Shown here one piece after another: positions 25,990-36,937 of a stretch of DNA of 64,000 nt. Location of the stretch: positions 24,599-88,598 of the forward strand of contig JAPOKC010000008.1 of NCBI GenBank assembly GCA_029977845.1. Direction: 5' to 3'. Numbering within the stretch: the stretch's first letter is position 1; each line of letters begins with the position of its first letter. The notes below the pieces were generated by a model. It was not told the DNA's origin, searched no databases, and saw only the letters and a list, made by a program, of their open reading frames with translations. This DNA is from Mycobacteriaceae bacterium (GTDB taxonomy: Bacteria > Actinomycetota > Actinomycetes > Mycobacteriales > Mycobacteriaceae). Made by a program: the position numbers and the translations under genes.

Positions 25990-26774
25990 CAGGGATTCCG
26001 GTCGCCGCACTGCTGCTCGCGGCCGCACTGCGCGTCATGCCCGGGCACCCCAGGGCGCATCTGTTCCCCTCTCCGCCGCCGCGGGTACACGCAGTGCCGA
26101 TGGTGGTGCTGCCGGCGGTCCTGGTTCTGCTGCTCGCAATCCTCACAACGCCGGCGGTCGCAGCGGTCGCCGCGATGGCCGCGGCGATGGCCCGCACCCG
26201 GCTGCGCCGGCTCCGTCTGCGCCGGAGGCGCCGGGATGAAGCGGAGTCGATGACAGCGGCCCTGGAGACTCTGGTCGGTGAACTGCGGGTGGGCACTCAT
26301 CCGGTGCGGGCATTCGGCGTCGCGGCGGAGGAGTCTGACGGCAGCGTCGCGTCGGCCCTGAGCACCGTTACGGCCAGGGCGGCACTGGGAGCCGATGTCG
26401 CCGCCGGTCTGCGCGCCGTCGCCGAGGAATCGACGGTGCCGTTCCACTGGACCAGGATTGCGGTCTACTGGGGATTGGCCGCCGATCACGGCCTGCCGAT
26501 GTCGACACTGATGCGGGCTGCGCAACGCGACATCGTCGATCGGCAGCGGTTCAGCCGCCAGGTGCAGGCGAGCCTGGCGGGGGCGCGGGCCACCTCGGCC
26601 ATCCTCGCCGCGCTGCCGGTGCTCGGAATCGCACTCGGTCAACTCGTCGGCGCCCACCCGTTGCGATTCCTGCTCAGCGACGGTGTCGGTGGATGGCTGC
26701 TGATCGGCGGTGCGGCGCTGATCATCGCCGGGCTGGTCTGGTCGGATCGCATCGTCGAGGGCATGACGATATGA
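25986..26774 (+). CDS. TadB-like inner-membrane platform protein (Rv3658c-like)
   Basis: This 262-residue protein has membrane segments near 5-20 and 36-60, a cytosolic type II secretion F domain (LETLVGELRVGTHPVRAF near 95, then FSRQVQASLAGARATSAIL near 180), and two C-terminal helices. The T2SF domain forms the platform that couples the TadA motor to pilin. The start is GTG overlapping the tadA stop; the last codon overlaps the next ATG. Mycobacterial versions are diverged from the Actinobacillus Tad proteins. Confidence 0.87.
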   Translation: MTGIPVAALLLAAALRVMPGHPRAHLFPSPPPRVHAVPMVVLPAVLVLLLAILTTPAVAAVAAMAAAMARTRLRRLRLRRRRRDEAESMTAALETLVGELRVGTHPVRAFGVAAEESDGSVASALSTVTARAALGADVAAGLRAVAEESTVPFHWTRIAVYWGLAADHGLPMSTLMRAAQRDIVDRQRFSRQVQASLAGARATSAILAALPVLGIALGQLVGAHPLRFLLSDGVGGWLLIGGAALIIAGLVWSDRIVEGMTI

Positions 26775-27343
26775 GCGCCGCCGCAGTGATGCTCGCCATC
26801 GCCGTGCTGATACATCCGGGCCCGACGCTGGCGAGGCGGCGCGCCGGACTGGTGCTGCGCACCCGTGCGGGTGTCAACCAGAACCTTGGTGGCGTTGATC
26901 CCTTCGCCAATTCCTCAGCCCTCGACGTGCTCGCCGTGTGCCTGGGTGCGGGTATGTCGGTGGCCGACGCCGCGGCTGCGACCGCACCGTCGGCAGGCCC
27001 GGATCTCCGCGCGGTGCTGCAGCGAGCGGCGGATCTGTTCGCGCTGGGGGCCGATCCGGACACCGTGTGGTCTGGTCACGGCCAGAACGCCGAACTGGAG
27101 GCTCTGATGAGGCTTGCGCGCAGGTCGGCGAGTTCGGGAAGTGCGTTGGCTCAGGGGGTCGCCGAGCTCGCCGATCAGCTTCGGCAGAACGCCGTCCACG
27201 CTGCGACGGCGGCGGCAGAACGGGCCGGTGTCCTCATCGCCGGACCGCTGGGTCTGTGCTTCCTGCCGGCGTTCGTCTGCCTCGGCATCGTGCCGGTGGT
27301 CGCCGGTCTGGCGTCCGGAGTTCTGCGGTCGGGGATCTTGTGA
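26771..27343 (+). CDS. TadC-like inner-membrane platform protein (Rv3657c-like)
   Basis: This 190-residue partner of the previous protein has one N-terminal hydrophobic stretch, a short T2SF-like helical domain (LDVLAVCLGAGMSVADAAAA near 57, RSASSGSALAQGVAELADQL near 118) and two C-terminal membrane helices ending LASGVLRSG. It is shorter than typical TadC (about 290 residues), as in M. tuberculosis. The ATG at 26771 overlaps the previous stop (ATGA). The next gene starts directly after its TGA with no gap. Confidence 0.82.
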   Translation: MSAAAVMLAIAVLIHPGPTLARRRAGLVLRTRAGVNQNLGGVDPFANSSALDVLAVCLGAGMSVADAAAATAPSAGPDLRAVLQRAADLFALGADPDTVWSGHGQNAELEALMRLARRSASSGSALAQGVAELADQLRQNAVHAATAAAERAGVLIAGPLGLCFLPAFVCLGIVPVVAGLASGVLRSGIL

Positions 27344-27574
27344 ATGCAGCAACCAGTGAAGGGAAAAGTATTGTCCAACAACATCATCGGTCATCTGAAG
27401 GCCCGGCTGGCTCTGCTCGCGGCGGACGAGTCGGGGATGTCCACCGTGGAATATGCGATCGGCACGATCGCGGCCGCCGCATTCGGCGCGATTCTCTACA
27501 GCGTGGTCACCGGAGATTCGATCGTCGGCGCGCTGACCAACATCATCAGCCGCGCGCTGAGCACCCGGGTCTAG
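27344..27574 (+). CDS. Flp-type pilin (DUF4244, Rv3656c-like)
   Basis: This 76-residue prepilin-like protein has a basic leader of about 30 residues, then ADESGM and the class III motif STVEYAIGTIAAAAFGAIL. The Gly31-Met32 junction with Glu at +5 matches prepilin peptidase sites. The hydrophobic helix forms the fibre core and the C-terminal tail is short, as in Flp pilins. The ATG abuts the tadC stop, so translation is coupled. I saw no prepilin peptidase (TadV) or outer channel gene in this cluster; processing would depend on an enzyme elsewhere. Confidence 0.87.
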   Translation: MQQPVKGKVLSNNIIGHLKARLALLAADESGMSTVEYAIGTIAAAAFGAILYSVVTGDSIVGALTNIISRALSTRV

Positions 27575-27597
27575 CTGCCGATGGCGGTTTCAGCACC

Positions 27598-27894
27598 GTG
27601 GAGGCCGCACTGGCCATTGCCGGCCTGGTCAGTGTTCTGGTGCTGTGCCTCGCCGGTGCGACCGCACTGTCGATGCAGGTGCGTTGTATCGACGCGGCCC
27701 GCGAGGTCGCCCGGCTGGCCGCGCGCAACGGCGTCACCACGGGTGTGGCCGGCGGTCTCGCACCGGCCGGGGCCTCGGTGGAACTGCGCCGCGATGGCGG
27801 CTTCGTGGTGGCCAGGGTCAGCGACAGCGCGCCGATCCTGCCCGGGCTCACGATCATCGGTCAGGCCATTGCGGCAGTCGAACCGGGTTCGTGA
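27598..27894 (+). CDS. TadE-like pseudopilin (Rv3655c-like), start uncertain
   Basis: The frame encodes ADGGFSTVEAALAIAGL, a prepilin-type motif with a membrane helix, then CIDAAREVARLAARNG and two strands ending VEPGS. This is typical of TadE-like pilus proteins. The only standard start near the helix is GTG 27598, which lies inside the STVE motif and would remove the cleavage site (98 residues left). Upstream the same frame has no ATG, GTG or TTG for many codons while overlapping the pilin gene. So the true start is unusual, or expression needs a frameshift from the pilin frame. The coordinates give the minimum. Confidence 0.65.
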   Translation: MEAALAIAGLVSVLVLCLAGATALSMQVRCIDAAREVARLAARNGVTTGVAGGLAPAGASVELRRDGGFVVARVSDSAPILPGLTIIGQAIAAVEPGS

Positions 27895-28231
27895 CGACTC
27901 TGGTTCCGCCACGGTTCTCGCGGCCGCGTTCATCACCGTCCTGGTAGCGATCTGGATCGCCGGAATAGCCCTGGGGTCGGCAGTGATCGCGCGCCACCGC
28001 GCTCAGGCGGCCGCCGACCTGGCAGCACTGGCCGCGGCATCACGGCTGCCGGCCGGCGCCGCCGAAGCGTGCCGGTACGGCGGCGGCGTCGCGGCATCGA
28101 TGGGGGCGCAAGTCCGGCGATGTTTCGCCGAGCGCCTCGACATCACCATCGCCGTGACCGTGCCGGTGGGCGGTAGATTGGCATGGCAGGCGGGCGCCTC
28201 GGCGCGCGCCGGTCCGGTGCGGTCCGGCTAG
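27869..28231 (+). CDS. TadE/TadG-like secreted protein (Rv3654c-like)
   Basis: This 120-residue frame starts at TTG 27869, inside the end of the previous gene (26-bp overlap). It has RDDSGSATVLAAAF, a membrane helix to about 40, and GSAVIARHRAQAAADLAALAAA, the typical TadG-like N-terminal block that follows a pseudopilin helix. The rest is short with two cysteines. M. tuberculosis Rv3654c has this form, and its product has been reported in host-cell death studies. The start is chosen because no ATG or GTG is in frame near the helix. It is the last gene of the tad operon and converges with the Rv3651-like pair. Confidence 0.75.
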   Translation: MRQSNRVRDDSGSATVLAAAFITVLVAIWIAGIALGSAVIARHRAQAAADLAALAAASRLPAGAAEACRYGGGVAASMGAQVRRCFAERLDITIAVTVPVGGRLAWQAGASARAGPVRSG

Positions 28232-29235
28232 CGGGAGAGTCCGACGTCGGCGAGCTCATCGTCGGTGGGTCGACGGAACGTCGCCAGCCCGGCCTGCATC
28301 CCTCGGTCGAGTTCGATCGGACTGATCGTCACATGCAGTGCAACCCATTCGCCGTCGTTGCCGGGCAGCCGCAGCACCGTCGAGGACGTACCGCCCTTGA
28401 GCTCCTCCAGCAGCGCCGCTCCGGCCTCCTCGTCGTCCGGATGAATCGGCATCGGCCGGCGCCAGTTGAACAACGGGCACGGCTCCTTGAGCCATTTGAG
28501 AAGCCGCAGACTCTCCAGGTTCATGAAACAGTGGTAGGAACCCGGCTGAGCGAGGCCGGTGATGACGCGCTTCGTGAAATCACCCTTCGCCGGCCGGGCG
28601 TCGAGCACCTCCACCAACAGGTCCACTCCGCGGCCGAAGACGTGCACGCTGCCGTCCTCCACCGTCTCCTCGACATTGCGGCCGACAACGCCCAGCCGGC
28701 GGAACCTCCCCTGCGCGTCGATGAATTCCCATGTGGTGGAGAGGGTCCGCCCGTTCTCCGGGCCGACCAGCGTCGAGAGCACCTCGAGTTCGTCGGGTCC
28801 GAACTCCAGTGGCGGGAACAACTCGGCGATCTTCTCGAACTGGGTGGGGTCGATCGAGGGATCCATCCCGAAATTCACCAGCGCCTGGACGGTGAGCACC
28901 GGTTCGAGGGCGGTCAGGTCCCACTTCGCCGGTCCGGGGATCGGGCGCTCCGGTGGGTCGCAGTCGGGCGGGCCGCACCACACGTGAACCGCGTGGACGC
29001 GACCGTCGGTCATCACCACCGGTTCGGTGCGGATGATCCGGTTGTTCTGTTCGACGGTGCGCACCAAAGCGGTGCCTGCGGCGACGGTGTCGGTGACCGC
29101 GCGCCGGATCGGACCGAGGTTGGGGTTGCGCCGCAGGAATACCGCAAGTGGTACGAATTTCTTCATCTGCCGACCCTGGGCGACCACTTCGGGTTCGTCG
29201 CCCAGGGTTTCGACGAGCAGCCATTCCGGAACCAC
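28228..29235 (-). CDS. Tandem sensor-domain protein, Rv3651-like, copy 2
   Basis: This 335-residue protein has an N-terminal WLLVETLGDEP region and GRQMKKFVPLAVFLRRNP, a middle part with TTWEFIDAQGRFRRLG, and a C-terminal PAS-like end (IHPDDEEAG, then GEWVALHVTISPIEL). The M. tuberculosis homolog Rv3651 is a structurally known protein of tandem GAF/PAS-like sensor domains without an output domain. No ligand is known. It starts at GTG 29235, four bases after the stop of its paralog, and converges with the tad operon by four bases. Both are cytosolic by sequence. Confidence 0.8.
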   Translation of the reverse strand: MVPEWLLVETLGDEPEVVAQGRQMKKFVPLAVFLRRNPNLGPIRRAVTDTVAAGTALVRTVEQNNRIIRTEPVVMTDGRVHAVHVWCGPPDCDPPERPIPGPAKWDLTALEPVLTVQALVNFGMDPSIDPTQFEKIAELFPPLEFGPDELEVLSTLVGPENGRTLSTTWEFIDAQGRFRRLGVVGRNVEETVEDGSVHVFGRGVDLLVEVLDARPAKGDFTKRVITGLAQPGSYHCFMNLESLRLLKWLKEPCPLFNWRRPMPIHPDDEEAGAALLEELKGGTSSTVLRLPGNDGEWVALHVTISPIELDRGMQAGLATFRRPTDDELADVGLSR

Positions 29236-29239
29236 GGCG

Positions 29240-30250
29240 TCAGCCTAAAGCCAAGCCCGCTTCGATTACCTCGTCTTCGGTGGGAAGCCGCAGCGCAACC
29301 AACCCGGCGTAGACGCCGTCGGTCAGTTCGACGCGGTTGATCGTGACGTGAATCGGAACCCATTCGCCTTCGGTGTTGGCCGGCAGGCGCAGCACGGCCT
29401 GGGTGGTTCCGTGTGACAGTTCCTCGGTCATCTGCTCGGCGAGCCGTTCTTGGTCGTCTGGGTGCATACGGGTGTCACGCCAGTTGAAATACGGGCACGG
29501 CTCGTCGATCCACTTCACTGGTTTCCAGTTGCTCAGATCGGCCACCGCGCGGTGCACGCCGGGCGACGCCAGCCCTTCCAGGACCCGGTCGGCCAGGGTC
29601 TCCGACAGTGGTGCGTCGCTGACGCTATCGACCAGGGTCATCGCCCGGCCCACCAGGTGTTCGGTGCCGTCCTCGGAGGATTCCAGGATGGTGCGGGCGC
29701 ACCAGCCAACCCTGCGGAAGGTGCCCTGCTTATCCGGAAAGTCCCAGGTCGCGCAGAAGGTCCGGTCCGGAGCGGCGTCGATCGTCCAGGCCAGTGCCTG
29801 GGCCTCGTCCTCGTTGAAACTGTGCGAGGGGACGTCGTCGGCGAACGCCCGTCCGGAGGCGGCTTCATTGGCCGGGTCCCTCCCGGTGTTGGCGAGAAAC
29901 TCCGGGGTCACCGACCCCTCGCCTAGGGTCATGTCCCATTTCATCGGTCCGGGGATCGGCCGCTCCGGTGGCTCGGCGTCCACCGGCCCGCACCAGACAT
30001 GGACCCCGTGGATGCGCCCGTCGATCATCTGGACAGGTTCGGTCCGGATCACCCGCTTCGATTTCGGTGTGATGCTGTCGAGTCCGGTGCCGGAACTGAC
30101 GGTTTCGGCGATCGCGGTCTGGATCGCCGCGAGGCTCGGGTTGCGGCGCAGAAAAACGGCGATCGGTACGAAGTTCTTCATCTGCCGGCCTTGTGCGACG
30201 ACGACGGGTTGGTCGCCGAGTGTCTCCACCAGCAGCCAATCCTGAGTCAC
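29240..30250 (-). CDS. Tandem sensor-domain protein, Rv3651-like, copy 1
   Basis: This 336-residue paralog of the downstream gene has the same blocks: WLLVETLGDQP, GRQMKNFVPIAVFLRRNP, ATWDFPDKQGTFRRVG, MHPDDQERL, then GEWVPIHVTINRVEL. The ends are most alike, the middle (about 125-165) differs, so the copies may sense different things or form a heterodimer. The start is GTG 30250. M. tuberculosis has one copy in this place, flanked by PE genes absent here. Function is inferred from domains only. Confidence 0.8.
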   Translation of the reverse strand: MTQDWLLVETLGDQPVVVAQGRQMKNFVPIAVFLRRNPSLAAIQTAIAETVSSGTGLDSITPKSKRVIRTEPVQMIDGRIHGVHVWCGPVDAEPPERPIPGPMKWDMTLGEGSVTPEFLANTGRDPANEAASGRAFADDVPSHSFNEDEAQALAWTIDAAPDRTFCATWDFPDKQGTFRRVGWCARTILESSEDGTEHLVGRAMTLVDSVSDAPLSETLADRVLEGLASPGVHRAVADLSNWKPVKWIDEPCPYFNWRDTRMHPDDQERLAEQMTEELSHGTTQAVLRLPANTEGEWVPIHVTINRVELTDGVYAGLVALRLPTEDEVIEAGLALG

Positions 30251-30551
30251 CGGATTAGTTTAGTCGCCGCACGTCATCGCACTCACGGCGGGTGGCACTG
30301 AAATCGCTGGTAAGGGGGACTTTCGAGACCGAGGTCGAGCAAAAGCATTTGCACCTCTTGCGATTTTCATGCGCTCGCGCGTATGTTTCAGCTACGTCCG
30401 GAAACGGACCTGCCGAGCGGATCGTGTTGTCCGACCGCTTGTTGCGGACCCACAGTTTTCCGCGCGGCTAACTGCCTCGAGAGACTGGGGCGTCAGACCT
30501 ACATGACCAAGTGACTTTCGACCGTTCGAGGGGTCGGTCGGCCGTCACCGG
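30251..30551. other. Intergenic region upstream of Rv3651-like pair
   Basis: These 301 bp lie between two minus-strand genes and hold no convincing gene. They contain a hairpin GTCCG-GAAA-CGGAC near 30395-30408 with a GNRA-type loop. They must hold the helicase gene's 3' end signals and the promoter of the Rv3651-like pair. I could not place a firm promoter. Confidence 0.4.
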
Positions 30552-32882
30552 TCAGGTCCTGCCTGATTCGAGGGCGGCCAGCACAAGCCGCAATACCCGG
30601 ATCGCGCCGCCCTTGTCCAAAGGATCATTTCCGTTGCCGCACTTGGGTGACTGCACACACGACGGACATCCGTGCGGGCATTCGCAGGACTCGATCGCAT
30701 CGGCGGTCGCAGCAAGCCAGGTGCCGGCCATCCGGTAGCCGCGTTCTGCGAAACCGGCCCCTCCGGGGTGTCCGTCATAGACGAACACCGTGGGCAGGCC
30801 GTCCTCCCCGACTGCGGTCGACACCCCGCCGATGTCACCTCTGTCGCAACTGGCCACCAGTGGCAGCAGCCCGATCGCCGCATGCTCAGCCGCGTGCAGG
30901 GAACCGGGGATCGACACTGGTTCAATACCGTTGTCCTGCAATGCCTCCGGGGTGATGGTGTACATCGCGGCGACCGTTGACAGGGTCTGCCGGGGCATCT
31001 CGAGTTCGACGAAGTCGATCACCTCGCCGGAGATATCCCGGCGCAGATACCCGATCACCTGGTGTGTCACCGACACCGGCACCACCCCGAGTGTCACCGG
31101 GCCGTAGTTCACCCGTTCTCCCGACCCGGTCGCGGTGATGTCGGTGATCTCCCGCGCGAACGTCGAGTACCCGGGATCCTCGGCGTGCACGAAAGCCACA
31201 CCGGCGTCGAGGTCCAGCGAATCGACCAGATAGTTCTCGCCCTGATGCAGGTACACCGCACCCGGATGAACCGTCGACGGGGCCTGCCCGGCCTCGGTGC
31301 TGCCCAGGATTCGTCCGGTGTCGGTCTCGAGGATGGCCACCTGTCCACCGGCGGTGCCGCGGATGTCGACACCGTGGTGCGGGTCCAATCCGGGGGCGGG
31401 GAAGTACCGATCTCCTCGGCGCCGCAGCAACCGGTCGGAGACGAGTTCCTCGGCGACCGCCTCGGCGTTCCAGGCGCAGACCTCAGTCTGGTGAAGTGGT
31501 AGTTCGGTTGCGGCGCAAAGCAATTGAGGACCAACGACATACGGATTGGCCGGGTCGATGATGACCCGTTCCACGGGTTTACCCAGCAGGGCCTCGGGGT
31601 GATGAACCAGGTAGGTGTCCAACGGGTCATCACGGGCGATCAGCACCACCAGCGCGCCCTGACCGCGCCGGCCGGAGCGGCCGGCCTGCTGCCAGAACGA
31701 CGCGACGGTGCCCGGGAAGCCGGCCAGCAGCACCGCGTCCAGTCCCGCGATGTCGATCCCGAGTTCCAATGCGTTGGTGGTGGCCAGGCCGCGCAATTCG
31801 CCGTCGGCAAGGGCCCGCTCCAGGGCGCGGCGGTCCTCGGCCAGATACCCGGCCCGGTAGGAGGCCACGGTGTCGCGCAGCTGCGGGGCGATGTCCTCGA
31901 GCCGTGCCCGTGCCCCCAGGGCTGTCAACTCGGCTCCCCGCCGGGACCTGACGAAGGTCAGCGTCCGGGCTCCCTCGGCGACCAGATCGGCCAGCATCCG
32001 CCCGGCCTCGGCGCCGGCGGACCGCCGCACCGGAGCGCCGTTCTCGCCGTGCAGATCGTCGCGCAACTGCGGCTCCCACAGCGCGATCGTGCGTGCCCCG
32101 TGCGGTGACCCGTCCTCGGTCACCTCGAAGACCGGACGGCCGATCAACTCCGCGGCGGTGGCCCCGGGTGCGGCGGTCGTGGCGCTGGCGAAGATCACCG
32201 TCGGTCCCGGCGAACCGGTCGGCGCGTAGTGCTCGCAAAGGCGCAGCAGCCGACGCAGCACCATCGCCACGTTGGAACCGAAAACCCCTCGGTAGTAATG
32301 ACATTCGTCAACCACGATGTAGCGCAGCCCGCGTAGGAAAACCGCCCAGCGGGCGTGGTTGCGCAGCATCGACAGGTGGATCATGTCCGGGTTGGAGAAC
32401 AACCACCGGGATCGCTCACGGGCGAACCGCCGGATCTCGGCGGGGGTGTCGCCGTCATAGGCGCTCGGCGCCACGTCGGTGAGGTCGGGTACCGCGGTGG
32501 TCAGCGAGTGTGCGCTGCGCAACTGATCATGGCCCAGTGCCTTGGTCGGCGACAGGTACAACGCCCGCGCGCGGGGATCGGTGGCCAGGGCCTCCACGAT
32601 GGGCAGCTGAAACGCCAGCGACTTCCCGGATGCGGTCCCGGTGCTGACGACCACGTGCCGGCCCGCGTGCGCGGCGTCGGCGGCCTCGACCTGATGCGAC
32701 CACGGGGCGCTGATCCCGCGACCGGACAGGGCGGCGCGCACCTCGGCGCTCACCCAGGTGGGCCAGTTCCGCGACCGGGCGGTGCGGGGAGCGATCTCCG
32801 CGACATGACGCAGTGCGGCGGCGGATCCCGCGTCGGCCCCGGCGCACACCGCGCCGAGCAGCTCGCCGCCGAAACTGGCCAT
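30552..32882 (-). CDS. DEAD/DEAH helicase with DUF1998 zinc domain (Rv3649-like, MrfA/SftH type)
   Basis: This 776-residue superfamily 2 helicase has Walker A TGTASGKS at about 81-88, DECH in VVDECHYYRG near 190, SAT in FASATT, motif V/VI in NALELGIDI and QQAGRSGRRG, and a C-terminal DUF1998 with CECPHGCPSC...C, a four-cysteine metal site. This set matches the MrfA/YprA clade (B. subtilis mitomycin repair) and M. smegmatis SftH, a 3'-5' DNA translocase. A DNA repair role is inferred. I place the start at ATG 32882 (MASFGG) after GAAGGG; the frame is open to 33197, but the extra part overlaps the cspA leader. It is divergent from cspA. Confidence 0.9.
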   Translation of the reverse strand: MASFGGELLGAVCAGADAGSAAALRHVAEIAPRTARSRNWPTWVSAEVRAALSGRGISAPWSHQVEAADAAHAGRHVVVSTGTASGKSLAFQLPIVEALATDPRARALYLSPTKALGHDQLRSAHSLTTAVPDLTDVAPSAYDGDTPAEIRRFARERSRWLFSNPDMIHLSMLRNHARWAVFLRGLRYIVVDECHYYRGVFGSNVAMVLRRLLRLCEHYAPTGSPGPTVIFASATTAAPGATAAELIGRPVFEVTEDGSPHGARTIALWEPQLRDDLHGENGAPVRRSAGAEAGRMLADLVAEGARTLTFVRSRRGAELTALGARARLEDIAPQLRDTVASYRAGYLAEDRRALERALADGELRGLATTNALELGIDIAGLDAVLLAGFPGTVASFWQQAGRSGRRGQGALVVLIARDDPLDTYLVHHPEALLGKPVERVIIDPANPYVVGPQLLCAATELPLHQTEVCAWNAEAVAEELVSDRLLRRRGDRYFPAPGLDPHHGVDIRGTAGGQVAILETDTGRILGSTEAGQAPSTVHPGAVYLHQGENYLVDSLDLDAGVAFVHAEDPGYSTFAREITDITATGSGERVNYGPVTLGVVPVSVTHQVIGYLRRDISGEVIDFVELEMPRQTLSTVAAMYTITPEALQDNGIEPVSIPGSLHAAEHAAIGLLPLVASCDRGDIGGVSTAVGEDGLPTVFVYDGHPGGAGFAERGYRMAGTWLAATADAIESCECPHGCPSCVQSPKCGNGNDPLDKGGAIRVLRLVLAALESGRT

Positions 32883-33144
32883 CGGGTATCCCTTCACCTG
32901 ATTCCTGGAGGAATTCTTCCTCGGTGTCTGTTCTAGCCGCGCCGAACGTGGTTGGATGGAGGTGGTCGCAGCTTCTGTGTTTCGTGTCTGGCACTTCGCA
33001 GGATCTTTCGTTGCGGTCGCGGTTCCTGCGAGGGTCTCGATGCCGGGAGAATTCCGGTGACTTTCGCGAAGGTATGGCGGTCGGAACTGGCCCGGCCTGC
33101 CGAAACATCGGTGGACCGCCCGTAGTAAGAGAAGGAAAGTTTCA
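32883..33144 (+). promoter_or_regulatory. cspA long leader and divergent promoter region
   Basis: These 262 bp separate the helicase start (minus) from cspA (plus). They hold a hairpin GAGGAA-TTC-TTCCTC near 32911-32925 and the ribosome site AAGGAAAG before the cspA ATG. Long structured 5' leaders are typical of cold-shock genes, but I cannot prove where transcription starts. Confidence 0.45.
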
Positions 33145-33348
33145 ATGCCACAGGGAACTGTGAAGTGGTTCAACGCGGAGAAGGGCTTCGGCTTCATCGC
33201 CCCGGAGGACGGCTCCGCCGATGTGTTCGTCCACTACACGGAGATCCAGGGGAACGGGTTCCGCACCTTGGAGGAGAACCAGAGGGTTGAGTTCGAGGTG
33301 GGTCAGAGCCCGAAGGGACCGCAGGCCACCGGCGTGCGCGCCATCTGA
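33145..33348 (+). CDS. cspA: Cold-shock protein CspA
   Basis: This 67-residue OB-fold protein binds single-stranded RNA and DNA. RNP1 KGFGFI lies at about 15-20 and RNP2 DVFVHY at about 28-33, with WFN near 9. It acts as an RNA chaperone and is usually abundant. The ATG follows a good ribosome site after a long leader. It ends at TGA before a strong hairpin with TTTT. Ortholog Rv3648c lies at the same place, beside the helicase and in front of Rv3647c and topA. Confidence 0.96.
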   Translation: MPQGTVKWFNAEKGFGFIAPEDGSADVFVHYTEIQGNGFRTLEENQRVEFEVGQSPKGPQATGVRAI

Positions 33349-33365
33349 TAACAACAATCTGACGG

Positions 33366-33409
33366 ACACCCCCGCCAGCCCCGTTCAACGGGTGCTGCGG
33401 GGGTGTTTT
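33366..33409 (+). terminator. Terminator after cspA
   Basis: A 9-bp outer stem ACACCCCCG / CGGGGGTGT, with a smaller inner hairpin (CCCGTTCAACGGG), is followed by TTTT. It isolates cspA from the next gene, which has its own -10 box. Confidence 0.88.
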
Positions 33410-33449
33410 CATACCCGTGTCCTGATGCCGAAGCCCTAGTGTCGAACCC

Positions 33450-34034
33450 GTGAGTCAGCTGTCGTTCTTCTCCGCTGAGTCGGTGCCGCCCGCGGTCACC
33501 GACCTCACCGGGGTGCTTGCGGCGGCCGGCCAGGTGGTGACCGTGGGTGGTGGGGCTCGCCTTTCGGTCGTGGTGGACGCGGTCTGGCGGGCCGCTGCGC
33601 TGGCCGACATGATGACGGCCGCCGGCCTGCAGGCCGAGATCACCAGGACCGAGGAGGACACCCCGCTGGTGCGCACCGCTGTCGATGCCCGGTTGCTGGG
33701 GATCGCGGCGGAATGGACCCGGGGCGCGGTCAAGACGGTGCCGGCGCAGTGGCTGCCCGGCCCGCGGGAGCTGCGCGCCTGGACGCTGGCCGCGGGCGTC
33801 CCGGAGGCCGACCGCTACCTGCTGGGACTGGATCCGCACGCCCCGGACACCCATTCCCCGTTGGCCTCGGCTCTGATGCGGGTCGGGATCGCCCCGACCT
33901 TGATCGGAACCCGGGGGGCCCGTCCGGCGCTGCGGATCAGCGGCCGCCGGCGGCTGTTACGCCTGGTAGAGAACGTGGGGGAACCGCCGGAGGATGTCGA
34001 GGCGTTGGCGTCCTGGCCGCAAGTCGTGGGGTGA
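33450..34034 (+). CDS. Conserved hypothetical protein (Rv3647c-like)
   Basis: This 194-residue protein begins MSQLSFFSAE, then alternating strands and helices (VVTVGGGARLSVVV, ALADMMTAAGL, WTRGAVKTVP) and a basic tail (RISGRRRLLRLV). I recognise no catalytic motif. GTG 33450 follows TAGTGT by 7 bases, predicting a leaderless transcript. It is kept between cspA and topA in mycobacteria, and the basic C-terminus would allow nucleic-acid binding, but that is a guess. A hairpin at 34093-34116 may end the transcript before topA. Confidence 0.8.
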   Translation: MSQLSFFSAESVPPAVTDLTGVLAAAGQVVTVGGGARLSVVVDAVWRAAALADMMTAAGLQAEITRTEEDTPLVRTAVDARLLGIAAEWTRGAVKTVPAQWLPGPRELRAWTLAAGVPEADRYLLGLDPHAPDTHSPLASALMRVGIAPTLIGTRGARPALRISGRRRLLRLVENVGEPPEDVEALASWPQVVG

Positions 34035-34092
34035 TCCGCCGGTAGGTCGGGTTGCATCGGCCGGTACGGGGGTGCCACTGTGTCACAAGCCC

Positions 34093-34116
34093 GCCCGGCA
34101 GGGGGATCTGCCGGGC
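34093..34116 (+). terminator. Hairpin upstream of topA
   Basis: The perfect 9-bp repeat GCCCGGCAG / CTGCCGGGC with a six-base loop lies in the 110-bp gap before topA. There is no T tract; it could be a terminator of the previous gene or part of the topA leader. Confidence 0.5.
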
Positions 34117-34144
34117 AACTCAGAGAAGTGGAGCGTAAGCGCAG

Positions 34145-36933
<2,789 letters not shown>

Positions 36934-36937
<4 letters not shown>

